A DNA stretch of 64,000 nt from Hyphomonadaceae bacterium TMED5. Lineage in GTDB: Bacteria > Pseudomonadota > Alphaproteobacteria > Caulobacterales > Hyphomonadaceae. The notes under the pieces are model-generated. The model saw only the letters and a program-made list of their open reading frames with translations, did no database searches and was not told the origin of the DNA. The stretch lies in the NCBI GenBank assembly GCA_002173095.1, contig NHBK01000025.1:26306-90305 (forward strand). The letters run 5' to 3'. Below, piece after piece: positions 28,084 to 36,780 of the stretch (position 1 is the first letter of the stretch; each line of letters opens with the position of its first letter). The position numbers and the translations under genes were made by a program.

Positions 28084-28124
28084 GACTGCGTGATGTATGA
28101 ATGCATCACTCAGTCCTCTTTTTT
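28084..28124 (+). terminator. Rho-independent terminator after cysH
   Basis: GACTG-C-GTGATG pairs with CATCAC-T-CAGTC (one mismatch) around an 8-base loop, followed by CTCTTTTTT. It lies 88 bases after the cysH stop and separates cysH from the DUF481 gene. Confidence 0.75.
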
Positions 28125-28222
28125 CTGTGATTTTGAAAGTTGTACCTGCTTTTTGCCTCATTAGAGCTAGATAGCAGGCCAAAGATTTTGACCCTGATGC
28201 GGATTCTCAGAAAGGACACGTT

Positions 28223-28960
28223 ATGCGCGTTTGTTTAGTTGCTCTCTCCAGTCTTGTTTTAGCCCTGCCTGCAACTGCGCAGATTGCAGGATGGAGCGGA
28301 GAAGGCTCTTTCAGCGCATCAACGTCTTCAGGAAATACCGAAACAACTCAGCTCGGTCTGGGTGTTGATATGGACTATGAGCGCGGACGCTGGACGTTCG
28401 GCTTCACAGGTTCTGCCGATTACGGTGAAACCGATGGTGTCGAAACTCAGAATAAGTATCTGGTAAGCGGTACGGCTGATGCTCAAATCCGTGACCGCCT
28501 TTTCGGCTTTGGTCAGGCGCAGTATGAAGCGAACGAATTTTCAGGCTATGAGCACCGTATCTTCGTCGGTGGCGGTCTGGGCTATGACATCTTTGATGCA
28601 GATGGTCTGTCCTGGTCAGTTCGTGGTGGTCCGGGTTTCAAAATTGATGAAATGCGCCCGACTGTGACCGACGGTGTCGTTACTGAGCCCGGTGAGACCG
28701 TTGAGTCGATCTCCTTCCTTGCCAGCTCGGACTTTTCCTATGCTTTTAACGACAATGTCGACATGACGAATACAAGCAGCGCGATCTACTCTGAAGAGAC
28801 AACACAGCTTGTAAACACAATCGCGGTCACAGCGGTCCTCACCGATGCTCTGTCAGCCCGTATGTCTTTTGATGTGCGTCATGACACCAACCCGCAGGAG
28901 GGCTTTGAGGCAACCGATACGACAACCAAAGTATCACTTGTTTATCGCTTCGGTGGCTAA
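28223..28960 (+). CDS. DUF481 (YdiY-like) outer-membrane protein
   Basis: The 245-residue protein has a clear signal peptide (cleavage near ALPATAQ, residue 20) and then alternating beta strands typical of the DUF481/YdiY family: WSGEGSFSASTSSGNTETT, MDYERGRWTFGF, AQYEANEFSGYEHR and the terminal VSLVYRFGG, ending in an aromatic-Gly pattern like outer-membrane barrels. The family has no firm biochemical function; related proteins are acid- or salt-inducible. It stands alone between two terminators, so it is monocistronic. Confidence 0.85.
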   Translation: MRVCLVALSSLVLALPATAQIAGWSGEGSFSASTSSGNTETTQLGLGVDMDYERGRWTFGFTGSADYGETDGVETQNKYLVSGTADAQIRDRLFGFGQAQYEANEFSGYEHRIFVGGGLGYDIFDADGLSWSVRGGPGFKIDEMRPTVTDGVVTEPGETVESISFLASSDFSYAFNDNVDMTNTSSAIYSEETTQLVNTIAVTAVLTDALSARMSFDVRHDTNPQEGFEATDTTTKVSLVYRFGG

Positions 28961-28964
28961 CAAA

Positions 28965-29036
28965 AAATCCGATGCTGTGGCACCGGATTTCTTTGATCAA
29001 TTGATAGAAGGAGAGCTGAAAGGCTCTCCTTTTTTT
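28965..29036 (+). terminator. Tandem hairpins, the second a strong terminator
   Basis: The first hairpin (28965-28990) pairs AAATCCG with CGGATTT, with an inner TGC/GCA stem. The second (29008-29031) is a perfect 9-base stem AAGGAGAGC/GCTCTCCTT followed by T6. Together they end the DUF481 transcript a few bases before the stop codon of the convergent oxidoreductase gene. Confidence 0.85.
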
Positions 29037-29039
29037 GTA

Positions 29040-30179
29040 TCAGAGTGTTGGGTTGATCAGGAATTTCTCACCCGTTGCTTTCGCATCATAAGCGCGCGCA
29101 ATCTCTGGGTTCAGTACATCACGGAGAGAAATCTCCTGAGAATAATGGCTCGCAAATGTCGTTTTCAGTTCGCGTACGACGCGTTGGCGCAGGCGGTCAC
29201 GGCCTTCAGAACCAATACGCTGCAGGAATGGTGTGAGCAGCCAGCCGCCGCAGCCCCAGGCCATGCCTACGCCGGCAGGCAGGACTGTCGGGCTAAGGTC
29301 CAGACGACCGTAGACATAGACTTGCTTATGCTGCGCAGAACCATAACGGCTATATTCTTTTGCCGTGCGGTTTACCGCTGCTTCCATCGCAATGAGGATC
29401 TGACCAGCAAGTGGTCCACCGCCAATTGCGTCAAAGCCGAGCGTCGCGCCCGTTTCCGCGAGGGCGTCAATCAGGTCAGCCATGAAGGTGTCTGATGTGG
29501 AATTGACGATATATTTCGCGCCGATATTGCGCAGAATTTCTTCCTGCTCTGGCTTGCGAACGATATTCACCAGATCGATGCCATCAGCGATACAGATTTT
29601 ATTGAGCATCTGACCGAGGTTGGACGCAGCTGCTGTATGAACGAGTGCCTTATGGCCTTCGAGTTTCATCGTTTCCGGGAAAGAAAGAGATGTGAGTGGG
29701 TTCACAAAACAGGAAGCGCCATCACGCGGTGTCGCATCGTCCGGCAGGGCCAGACACTGCGCGATATGAACCTTGCGATATTCTGTGTACATATCGCCGC
29801 CCAGGATAGCGACGGTTTTGCCGAGCAGCGCTTGCGCCTCAGGTGAGTTGCCGGCAGCCACAACGACGCCTGCGCCTTCATTGCCAACCGGAAGAGATTT
29901 ATCCATTCGGGCGCCCATGGCGCGCATTCCAGCCTGGCTGATATCTGCCGTCAGTACCGGGCGCTCGTCGCTGCCGCTGACGCGAGCGGTAGAGAGGTCG
30001 GCCGGGCCAATAAGCAGGCCAAGATCAGACGGGTTGATTGGGGTCGCTTCGACGCGAACCACGACTTCTTCAGAGCCGGGTGCTTCTAGTTCGACTTCGG
30101 CGAGTGAAAGCTCAAGCACGCCTTCTGGCTTGATATGCGTTCGAAGCTGAAGCGTTTTGAGTGGAAAATCGACGGACAT
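29040..30179 (-). CDS. MDR-superfamily NAD(P)-dependent oxidoreductase (quinone-reductase-like)
   Basis: The 379-residue protein has the two-domain medium-chain dehydrogenase/reductase layout: a GroES-like N-terminal domain (VVRVEATPINPSDLG, PVGNEGAGVVVAAG) and a Rossmann domain with ALVHTAAASNLGQML and TLGFDAIGGG. Cys zinc-ligand clusters of alcohol dehydrogenases are absent, so it is more like quinone or enoyl reductases. The C-terminal part is longer than in typical quinone reductases. It does not belong to a clear operon; the physiological substrate is unknown. Confidence 0.82.
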   Translation of the reverse strand: MSVDFPLKTLQLRTHIKPEGVLELSLAEVELEAPGSEEVVVRVEATPINPSDLGLLIGPADLSTARVSGSDERPVLTADISQAGMRAMGARMDKSLPVGNEGAGVVVAAGNSPEAQALLGKTVAILGGDMYTEYRKVHIAQCLALPDDATPRDGASCFVNPLTSLSFPETMKLEGHKALVHTAAASNLGQMLNKICIADGIDLVNIVRKPEQEEILRNIGAKYIVNSTSDTFMADLIDALAETGATLGFDAIGGGPLAGQILIAMEAAVNRTAKEYSRYGSAQHKQVYVYGRLDLSPTVLPAGVGMAWGCGGWLLTPFLQRIGSEGRDRLRQRVVRELKTTFASHYSQEISLRDVLNPEIARAYDAKATGEKFLINPTL

Positions 30180-30236
30180 TTGTATCTCCCTTAGACATCT
30201 ATCTGATGGTTATTATGTCTATGGGGTATCGTCATT

Positions 30237-30286
30237 CAGGCGCGTCGTCACCCCAAAAGTTATTCTGTTCGGGGTGACGATGCCTG
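30237..30286. repeat. Long imperfect palindrome between efflux operon and oxidoreductase gene
   Basis: CGTCACCCC (30246-30254) and GGGGTGACG (30271-30279) are perfect 9-base arms with a 16-base loop; outside them CAGGC and GCCTG also pair. No T tract follows on either strand, so it is more like a REP-type or mRNA-stabilising element than a terminator. I did not see another copy in the window. Confidence 0.5.
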
Positions 30287-30293
30287 AGAAGCA

Positions 30294-31727
30294 TTACTGG
30301 TCGTCTGACGCCAGTGATGTGTCGTCGCCAGGGACAACCGGTGCAGCACCAAGCGCGCGGTAAAGGCCGATGATGTTCAGAGCCCGGTCACGGCGAGCAA
30401 GTATGAGTTGCGTCTGTGCGGTATAGTCTTCGCGCTGAGCATCGAGGACGGACAGATAGTCATCAACGCCAGTGCGGAAGCGTTCCATGGACAGGTTGAA
30501 GGTCACATCAGTGTCTTCGGCATATTGCTCCAGGGCATCGACACGAGTGTCGATTGTTTCTGCCACGGCGAGCGTGTCAGCCGTCTCCTGAAACGCGGTC
30601 TGGATCACAGACTCATACTGAGCCAGAGCGAGTTGCTGCTGAGCTTCCGCGACTTCAATCTGACTGCGGCGTGCACCGTAATCAAAAATCGGAAGATCGA
30701 AACTCGGACCGAAGGTCCAGCCACCAACATCATTGTTGAAGAAGTCTTCAAGGTCTGTGCTCGCATAGCCCACATTCCCTGACAGTGTGATGCTTGGGAA
30801 CATCGCTGCGCGTGCCACGCCAATATTCGCGTTTGCGGCCAGCATGCTGCGTTCAGCCGCAATAACGTCAGGGCGGTTCAGGAGAATGCTGGAAGACATA
30901 CCGACTGGCAGCTCAAGCTGAACCGGGGAGGGGGTCAACATGGCGTCGTCCTGCAGGGATGCGGGCAAGGAGGTGCCGACAACCAGACGCAGGGCGTTTA
31001 TATCCTGACGGACCTGAGCTTCATACTGTGCGGCCTGTGCCCGTGCAGACTGGACGCTGGCTGATGCGCGACGCGTATCAAGCGCCGTAACGACGCCTGC
31101 ATCGAGAAGCTCTTGAGTGAGTTCAAACGAGTCTGTCTGAGCTTCCACAGTATTCTGAGCGAGGGCGAGAAGCTCCCGGTCAGATGCAAGTTGCACCCAA
31201 AGCTCAGCGACACTCGCAATGATGGCTATGCGAGAGGCACGTTGGCCTTCAACAGTTGCCAGATAGGACTGAAGTGATGCTTCGGTCTGGTTTCTGACAC
31301 GGCCGAAAAAGTCGAGCTCATATCCTGTGACGCCCAGTTGAACGAGCGCGGAATCGCGGAAGGAAGATGAGTTGACGCCTTCCGGAGAGAAGCGTCCGCC
31401 TTCCTGGACTGTGCCTGACGCACCGACAGTCGGTAGCAAGCTGGAGCGTGACAGCCCGTATTGTGCGCGTGCGACTTCGATGTTCGCTGCAGAAATCCGC
31501 AAGTCGCGGTTCTGATCGAGCGCCAGCTCAATAAGTTCCTTCAACTCGGGGGAGAGGAAAACCTGATCCCAGGCAATCAGGTCATCCATGGCGACGCCCG
31601 TTGCGCCGCCTGGAAGTTCCGCCGGAACTGGGCTTTCAGGGCGCTCATAGATGGGTGCGAGATTTACGCAGCCAGCCAGAGTGAGAGTGCCCAGCAGAAG
31701 TGAAGCAGAGGCTTTGCGGTAAGACAT
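30294..31727 (-). CDS. NodT/OprM-type outer-membrane efflux lipoprotein
   Basis: This is the outer-membrane channel of the tripartite RND pump. The 477-residue protein has a lipobox LTLAGC (Cys20), then the NodT-family start APIYERPESPVPAELP and two TolC-type repeats of long helices and barrel strands (SAANIEVARAQYGLSRSSLLP, FDLPIFDYGARRSQIEVAEA). The length is normal. It follows acrB with a 1-base overlap, as the last gene of acrA-acrB-nodT. Confidence 0.92.
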   Translation of the reverse strand: MSYRKASASLLLGTLTLAGCVNLAPIYERPESPVPAELPGGATGVAMDDLIAWDQVFLSPELKELIELALDQNRDLRISAANIEVARAQYGLSRSSLLPTVGASGTVQEGGRFSPEGVNSSSFRDSALVQLGVTGYELDFFGRVRNQTEASLQSYLATVEGQRASRIAIIASVAELWVQLASDRELLALAQNTVEAQTDSFELTQELLDAGVVTALDTRRASASVQSARAQAAQYEAQVRQDINALRLVVGTSLPASLQDDAMLTPSPVQLELPVGMSSSILLNRPDVIAAERSMLAANANIGVARAAMFPSITLSGNVGYASTDLEDFFNNDVGGWTFGPSFDLPIFDYGARRSQIEVAEAQQQLALAQYESVIQTAFQETADTLAVAETIDTRVDALEQYAEDTDVTFNLSMERFRTGVDDYLSVLDAQREDYTAQTQLILARRDRALNIIGLYRALGAAPVVPGDDTSLASDDQ

Positions 31728-34700
31728 TATGCAATCTCCTCATTCGGTTGCTCTTTGACCAGCGGTTTCGCGCCGGTGAGCGTGCGAACGACAACATAGA
31801 AGAGCGGCGCGAAGATAAGGCCGAAGGCTGTCGCGAAGATAATACCGCCAAGTACGGTTGTACCGATAGCATTACGTGCTGCAGCGCCCGCACCAGAGCT
31901 CAGGGCCAGAGGAAGAACACCAAATCCGAATGCGAATGACGTCATCAGAATTGGACGGAAGCGCATGCGAACCGCTTCCATTGTTGCTTCGACAAGGCCT
32001 TTGCCCCGCTCTTCGAGCAATTTGGCAAATTCTACGATCAGGATGGCGTTCTTGGACGCAAGACCAACCGTGGTGAGAAGCCCCACCTGGAAGAAGACGT
32101 CGTTTGCCAGGCCGCCGAAATAAGCACCTGCAACTGCACCTGCGACACCCATCGGAGCCACCAGAAGAACGGCAACAGGAACCATCCAGCTTTCATAGAG
32201 AGCCGCAAGGCACAGGAAAACGAAGAGGATGGAAATCGCATACAGCAATGCGGCCTGGTTACCGGACTCGCGTTCCTGAGCAGAGATACCTGTCCATTCA
32301 TAGGAGATGCCGTCCGGAAGTTGACCGATCAGTTCTTCCATACGGTTCATGGCATCACCAGAGCTGACGCCCGGCGCGGCGCTACCTTGCAGATTGAGGG
32401 CTGACATACCGTTATAGCGGGTCAACTGTGGTGAGCCGTAGGACCATGAGATTTCTGCAATTTCGCTGAGCGGGATCATATCGCCGGCCGAGTTGCGCAA
32501 CTGCCAGCGAGAAATGTCGTCAGGTTGCATACGATATTGTGCTTCCCCTTGAACATAGACGCGCTTGATACGGCCCCGATCGATAAAGTCGTTCACATAG
32601 CTGCCGCCGAAGGCAACAGCCATCAGATTGGTGATGTCAGACGTCGAAATTCCGAGCGCCTGAGCTTTCTGATAATCGATCGTGACGTTTAGTTCGGCTG
32701 CATCAGACAGGCCATTCGGGCGTACGCCCATGAGCAGCGGATCCTGAGCAGCCATACCTAACAATTGACCTTGTGCCTGAAGCAAGGCTTCGTGACCGAG
32801 GCCAGCTGTATCCTGCAGGTAGATATCGAAACCGCTGGAGTTACCAAGCTGTGGGATCGCCGGAGGCGCGATTGCGAAGATCATCGCATCCGTACGAGGC
32901 GACAGGTTCATCGCTGCACGGTTGGCGATGTCGGCAACGGACTGTCCTGGCCCGGTGCGTTCGCTCCAGTCTTTGAGGCTGGCGAATACGATACCGTTAT
33001 TCTGGCCACTACCTGTGAAGTTGAAGCCGGCAAGCGTGAAGGCATCTGCAATCAGCTCTCCTTCTTCGTTTTCATAGTATTCGGCAACGTCTTCAACGAC
33101 CTCAAACGTGCGTTCAATACTGGAACCCTGAGGCAACTGGATCATGGTGAAAAATATTCCCTGATCCTCGTCCGGCAGGAAGGCCGTTGGCAGGCGGGTA
33201 AAACTCGTACCGATCAGTCCAAGCAGGATCGCGAATACACCCATAAATATCCATTTGCGACGGATCACGCGACTGACGACGTTTTCATAGCCGCCACGGA
33301 AACGATCAAACCCTTTATTGAACATCTCACCCGGACGGCTCAGCCATCCAGATGACTTGCCGTGGGAGGATTTGAGGATTGTTGCACACAGTGCCGGCGA
33401 CAGGATCAGAGCAACCAGTACAGAGAATGCCATTGCAGATACGATGGTCACCGAGAACTGGCGATAGATCACGCCCGCCGATCCCGGGAAGAAGGCCATT
33501 GGAATGAAGACTGCGGACAGAACAACTGCGATACCCACAAGGGCACCCGTAATCTGTTGCATCGACTTCCGGGTCGCCTCTTTCGGCGGCAGGTGATCTT
33601 CTTCCATCACCCTTTCTACGTTCTCGACCACAACAATCGCGTCATCTACCAGAAGACCGATGGCAAGAACCATGGCGAACATGGTCAACACGTTGATGGA
33701 GAAACCGAGCGTATAAAGTACCGCAAACGTGCCCAACAGAACCACCGGCACAGCAATCATCGGAACGAAAGATGCACGAAGGCTCTGAAGGAAGACGAGG
33801 ATAACGATGAAGACGAGCACAACCGCTTCAATCAGGGTTTTCTGGACTTCGTGGATCGACGTTTCGATGAACGGTGTCGTATCGACAGCGAAACCGTACT
33901 CAATGCCTTCCGGGAAGGAGTGAGACATTTCCTCGACGGCTTCCTTTACGGCCTCGACAGTCGCCAGTGCGTTTGCACCGGTCGCCAGAGACACCGCAAA
34001 ACCAGAGGCCGGGTAACCGTTGAAGCGAGATTCCGCGTCATAGGTTTCTGCGCCAAGCTCGATGCGCGCGACATCGCCCAGGCGAATTGAGCGGCCTTCC
34101 TGTGTCGTCAGAATCAACAGCTCACGGAAATCATCAGGTGTTTGCAGAAGTGACTGCAAGGTGATGGTTGCAGTGATTTCCTGACCTGGTTCGGCCGGTG
34201 TGGCGCCAATCGAACCTGAAGATACCTGCGTATTCTGTGATTGGATCGCCGCCGTGATGTCAGAAGGAACGAGTTGGTAGCGGGCCAGTGCGATAGGATC
34301 CAGCCAGATGCGCATCGCATACTGAGAGCCGAAAACCCGAGTATTACCTACCCCGTCAATTCGGCTGATCTGGTCGTACATATAGGACTGAATATAGTCG
34401 CCCAAATCGTTGCGGTCGAAATCATCCGACGTGGAATAGATCGATGTGATCAACGCAAAGCCGCCGGCTGCCTTGTTCACCTGAACACCCTGACGCTGAA
34501 CGGCTTGAGGCAGCAATGGCGTTGCGAGTGCAAGTTTATTCTGCACTTGCACCTGAGCCACGTCCGGGTCTGTGCCGGCTTCAAAGGTCAGTGTGATCGA
34601 GCTGGTGCCGGCTGAAGAGGACTGAGACGAAATATAGTCCAGACCATCAAGCCCGGTCATGCGCTGCTCAATGACCTGAGTAACGGAGTCTTCCACCGCT

Positions 34701-34864
34701 TCGGCCGACGCGCCTGGATAGGTCGCGTTAATGTTGATGGTTGTCGGTGCGATCTCCGGATATTGAGCAATCGGGAGGTTCTGCAGCGACATCACGCCTG
34801 CGAGCATGATGATGATCGCGATCACCCATGCAAAGACAGGGCGCTCAATAAAAAATCGAGCCAT
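31727..34864 (-). CDS. RND efflux pump inner-membrane transporter (AcrB/MexB, HAE1 family)
   Basis: The 1045-residue protein is a proton-driven drug exporter. It starts ARFFIERPVFAWVIAI, has twelve predicted transmembrane helices and two large periplasmic loops. The proton-relay residues are visible: adjacent Asp-Asp in GLLVDDAIVVVENV (TM4) and Lys in GLASKNAILIVEFAK (TM10). The HAE1-typical LSPALCA and the GSAGVIYRQFSVTI segments are present, so it is a hydrophobic/amphiphilic pump rather than a metal pump. It is placed between the membrane-fusion gene (13-base gap) and the outer-membrane channel gene. Confidence 0.95.
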   Translation of the reverse strand: MARFFIERPVFAWVIAIIIMLAGVMSLQNLPIAQYPEIAPTTININATYPGASAEAVEDSVTQVIEQRMTGLDGLDYISSQSSSAGTSSITLTFEAGTDPDVAQVQVQNKLALATPLLPQAVQRQGVQVNKAAGGFALITSIYSTSDDFDRNDLGDYIQSYMYDQISRIDGVGNTRVFGSQYAMRIWLDPIALARYQLVPSDITAAIQSQNTQVSSGSIGATPAEPGQEITATITLQSLLQTPDDFRELLILTTQEGRSIRLGDVARIELGAETYDAESRFNGYPASGFAVSLATGANALATVEAVKEAVEEMSHSFPEGIEYGFAVDTTPFIETSIHEVQKTLIEAVVLVFIVILVFLQSLRASFVPMIAVPVVLLGTFAVLYTLGFSINVLTMFAMVLAIGLLVDDAIVVVENVERVMEEDHLPPKEATRKSMQQITGALVGIAVVLSAVFIPMAFFPGSAGVIYRQFSVTIVSAMAFSVLVALILSPALCATILKSSHGKSSGWLSRPGEMFNKGFDRFRGGYENVVSRVIRRKWIFMGVFAILLGLIGTSFTRLPTAFLPDEDQGIFFTMIQLPQGSSIERTFEVVEDVAEYYENEEGELIADAFTLAGFNFTGSGQNNGIVFASLKDWSERTGPGQSVADIANRAAMNLSPRTDAMIFAIAPPAIPQLGNSSGFDIYLQDTAGLGHEALLQAQGQLLGMAAQDPLLMGVRPNGLSDAAELNVTIDYQKAQALGISTSDITNLMAVAFGGSYVNDFIDRGRIKRVYVQGEAQYRMQPDDISRWQLRNSAGDMIPLSEIAEISWSYGSPQLTRYNGMSALNLQGSAAPGVSSGDAMNRMEELIGQLPDGISYEWTGISAQERESGNQAALLYAISILFVFLCLAALYESWMVPVAVLLVAPMGVAGAVAGAYFGGLANDVFFQVGLLTTVGLASKNAILIVEFAKLLEERGKGLVEATMEAVRMRFRPILMTSFAFGFGVLPLALSSGAGAAARNAIGTTVLGGIIFATAFGLIFAPLFYVVVRTLTGAKPLVKEQPNEEIA

Positions 34865-34877
34865 GAGTTATCTCTTT

Positions 34878-36068
34878 CTATTCTGCAGAGGATTGTGCCG
34901 GAGATGGATTTACCTGGGCACCGCCGCGCAGGGACTGGAAGCCAGACATGATCACGCGATCACCTTCTGACAGGCCCTCGCTGACGATCCAGTCTGAGCC
35001 ATTGGATTCTAGAATTGTAATATTGCGCTGCTCAGCTGTGTCGCCGTCACCAACGACGAACACGTAGGCACCGCCCTGTTGGTTACGCTGCACTGCACGC
35101 TGTGGAATACGGAAAACATCTTCATAGCTGCCAGCTGAGAAGCTTGCAGTGATGAACATGCCCGGAAGCAGAATGCCATCTGGGTTCGGAACTGTCGCGC
35201 GAATGATTACCGTGCCTGCGGCTTCGTCCACATTGACTTCGCTGAAGCCGAGCGTGCCGCTTTCGCCGTACTCAACGCCGTTTTCAAGCTCAATATTCAC
35301 TGAAATGGTTTCTTCACCAGTGCTGCGAATACGACCTGAAGAGACATCCTGACGCCACCGCAGAAGATCCGCGCTGGATGTTGTGAGGTCCACATAAATC
35401 GGATCGAGTTGCAGAACCCGTGCAAGTGTATCCGCCTGATTTGCGGTGACCAGCGCGCCGGGCGTGACGTTTGATCGTCCGATACGGCCACTGATTGGAG
35501 AGCGAACGGTTGTACGATCAAGGTCAATCTCGGCGCGAGACAGAGCTGCCTGTGCAATACCAATCTGCGCTTCAGCCTGTTCCGCGGCTGCTACCGCATC
35601 ATCATAATCCTGACGGCTGACAGCATTGATCTCAGCGAGGTGTTCAAAGCGTTCAGCCGTTTCGCGCGCTGCTGCAGCGGTTGCGCGTGCGCCACGAAGC
35701 GAAGCGTTCGCGCTTTGAACCTCTGCTCGATATTCAGCTGGATCAATCTGATAAAGCGCTTCTCCCGCTTCTACAGGCTGGCCTTCTGTGAACAGGCGGG
35801 ACTGGATAAGCCCTGTGACCTGTGGACGAATTTCTGCTTCGGCATAGGCGCGTGCGCGGCCTGTGAGCTCACGAACGCTGCGGACCTGCTGCGCGTTAGC
35901 TTCGATAAATGTTACGGCGACAGCGCGTTGCTGCATCGCGGCAGCAGAGGCCTGTGCGCCATTGGCGTTGTTGTCGCTTCCGCAAGCCGTGAGCAGAACG
36001 GCGGAGGATACGAGCGCAGCGCTGATCGTCGCCCACGGGCGCTTCGTAACTGACGGGTGCAATTGCAT
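34878..36068 (-). CDS. RND efflux periplasmic adaptor (AcrA/MexA-like lipoprotein)
   Basis: The adaptor links the inner-membrane pump to the outer-membrane channel. From the ATG at 36068 the product is 396 residues with lipobox LLTAC (Cys29), the split biotinyl-lipoyl domain (RPQVTGLIQSRLFTEGQPVEAGE and RSPISGRIGRSNVTPG), a helical hairpin rich in Ala and Glu between them, and the beta-barrel and membrane-proximal domains. The frame is open to 36149, but the extra residues are not adaptor-like; GGGAAG about 10 bases before 36068 supports the later start. Confidence 0.93.
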   Translation of the reverse strand: MQLHPSVTKRPWATISAALVSSAVLLTACGSDNNANGAQASAAAMQQRAVAVTFIEANAQQVRSVRELTGRARAYAEAEIRPQVTGLIQSRLFTEGQPVEAGEALYQIDPAEYRAEVQSANASLRGARATAAAARETAERFEHLAEINAVSRQDYDDAVAAAEQAEAQIGIAQAALSRAEIDLDRTTVRSPISGRIGRSNVTPGALVTANQADTLARVLQLDPIYVDLTTSSADLLRWRQDVSSGRIRSTGEETISVNIELENGVEYGESGTLGFSEVNVDEAAGTVIIRATVPNPDGILLPGMFITASFSAGSYEDVFRIPQRAVQRNQQGGAYVFVVGDGDTAEQRNITILESNGSDWIVSEGLSEGDRVIMSGFQSLRGGAQVNPSPAQSSAE

Positions 36069-36102
36069 ATTGTGGAGACTTCCCGGAATATCCATTGAAA
36101 AA

Positions 36103-36145
36103 TAGAATGGTCGTTCTAATATTGGTCGACATGTCCCGGCGTCAA
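36103..36145 (-). promoter_or_regulatory. Efflux-operon promoter with TetR-type operator
   Basis: On the minus strand, TTGACG (36140-36145) and TATTAG (36116-36121) with an 18-base spacer form a plausible sigma70 promoter for acrA. A perfect inverted repeat TAGAA-TGGTCG-TTCTA (36103-36118) overlaps the -10 and the start point, the position expected for repression by the divergent TetR protein. Assignment is by eye. Confidence 0.6.
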
Positions 36146-36180
36146 GCATTTTTCGACGCGATCACGGAAAGTTTAATGTA

Positions 36181-36780
36181 GTGAACTATAGCGACTCTTT
36201 ATCTCGTAAAGCCGCACGAGAAAATCAAGTTCTGGATGCAGCATCCCTTTGTTTCGTCGAAAAGGGGTTTCATGGCGCTGGAATGGCTGAAATTGCCCAG
36301 CAGGCAAATATGAGTACGGGCCATATCTATCACTACTTCAAAAACAAGCAGGCGATTATTCTGGCGATCGTTCAGCGCGAGGGCGACGAAGCGGTTCAGC
36401 GCATCAGAGAACTCGAAAGCATTCCTGCCGAATCGTTTCGCGAGGCTTTTTTTGAGCACACCGTGGACGCGATCAAGCACAAGCTTTCAGCGTTTCAGAC
36501 CAGCCTTAATTTTGAGATCATGGCGGAGGGTACACGAAATCCGGACGTCGCCCAGCAAATGCACGAGATTGACGAACGGATTCGCAAAACGCTGTGTGAA
36601 GTCCTGGAGCCGAAGCTCAATATCAGAAATATTCAAGAAGTCGTGGACTGCATTATGACGGTGCTGATCGGGATTACGGCCCGTTTTGCCCGTAATCCCG
36701 ATCGCGCGGAAGCTGTGATTGATCTTCTAATGCTTCGCACAATGGGATTTTTGTTCGATCACGGTGATGACGAAGTCTGA
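36181..36780 (+). CDS. TetR/AcrR-family transcriptional repressor
   Basis: The 199-residue protein has an N-terminal TetR DNA-binding domain: VLDAASLCFVEKGFHGAGM, then the helix-turn-helix MAEIAQQANMSTGHIYHYFK (about 35-54). The C-terminal ligand-binding half resembles the AcrR/BetI-type regulators. It starts with GTG preceded by GGAAAG. It is divergent from acrA and probably represses it and itself through the intergenic inverted repeat, with release on binding an efflux substrate. Its 3' end overlaps the convergent peptidase gene by 22 bases. Confidence 0.92.
   Translation: MNYSDSLSRKAARENQVLDAASLCFVEKGFHGAGMAEIAQQANMSTGHIYHYFKNKQAIILAIVQREGDEAVQRIRELESIPAESFREAFFEHTVDAIKHKLSAFQTSLNFEIMAEGTRNPDVAQQMHEIDERIRKTLCEVLEPKLNIRNIQEVVDCIMTVLIGITARFARNPDRAEAVIDLLMLRTMGFLFDHGDDEV

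Noticed and set aside
33362..34090. 242-residue plus-strand frame inside the RND pump gene
   Set aside because: Antisense shadow rich in His, Arg and Asp, with no domain and full overlap with acrB-type sequence.
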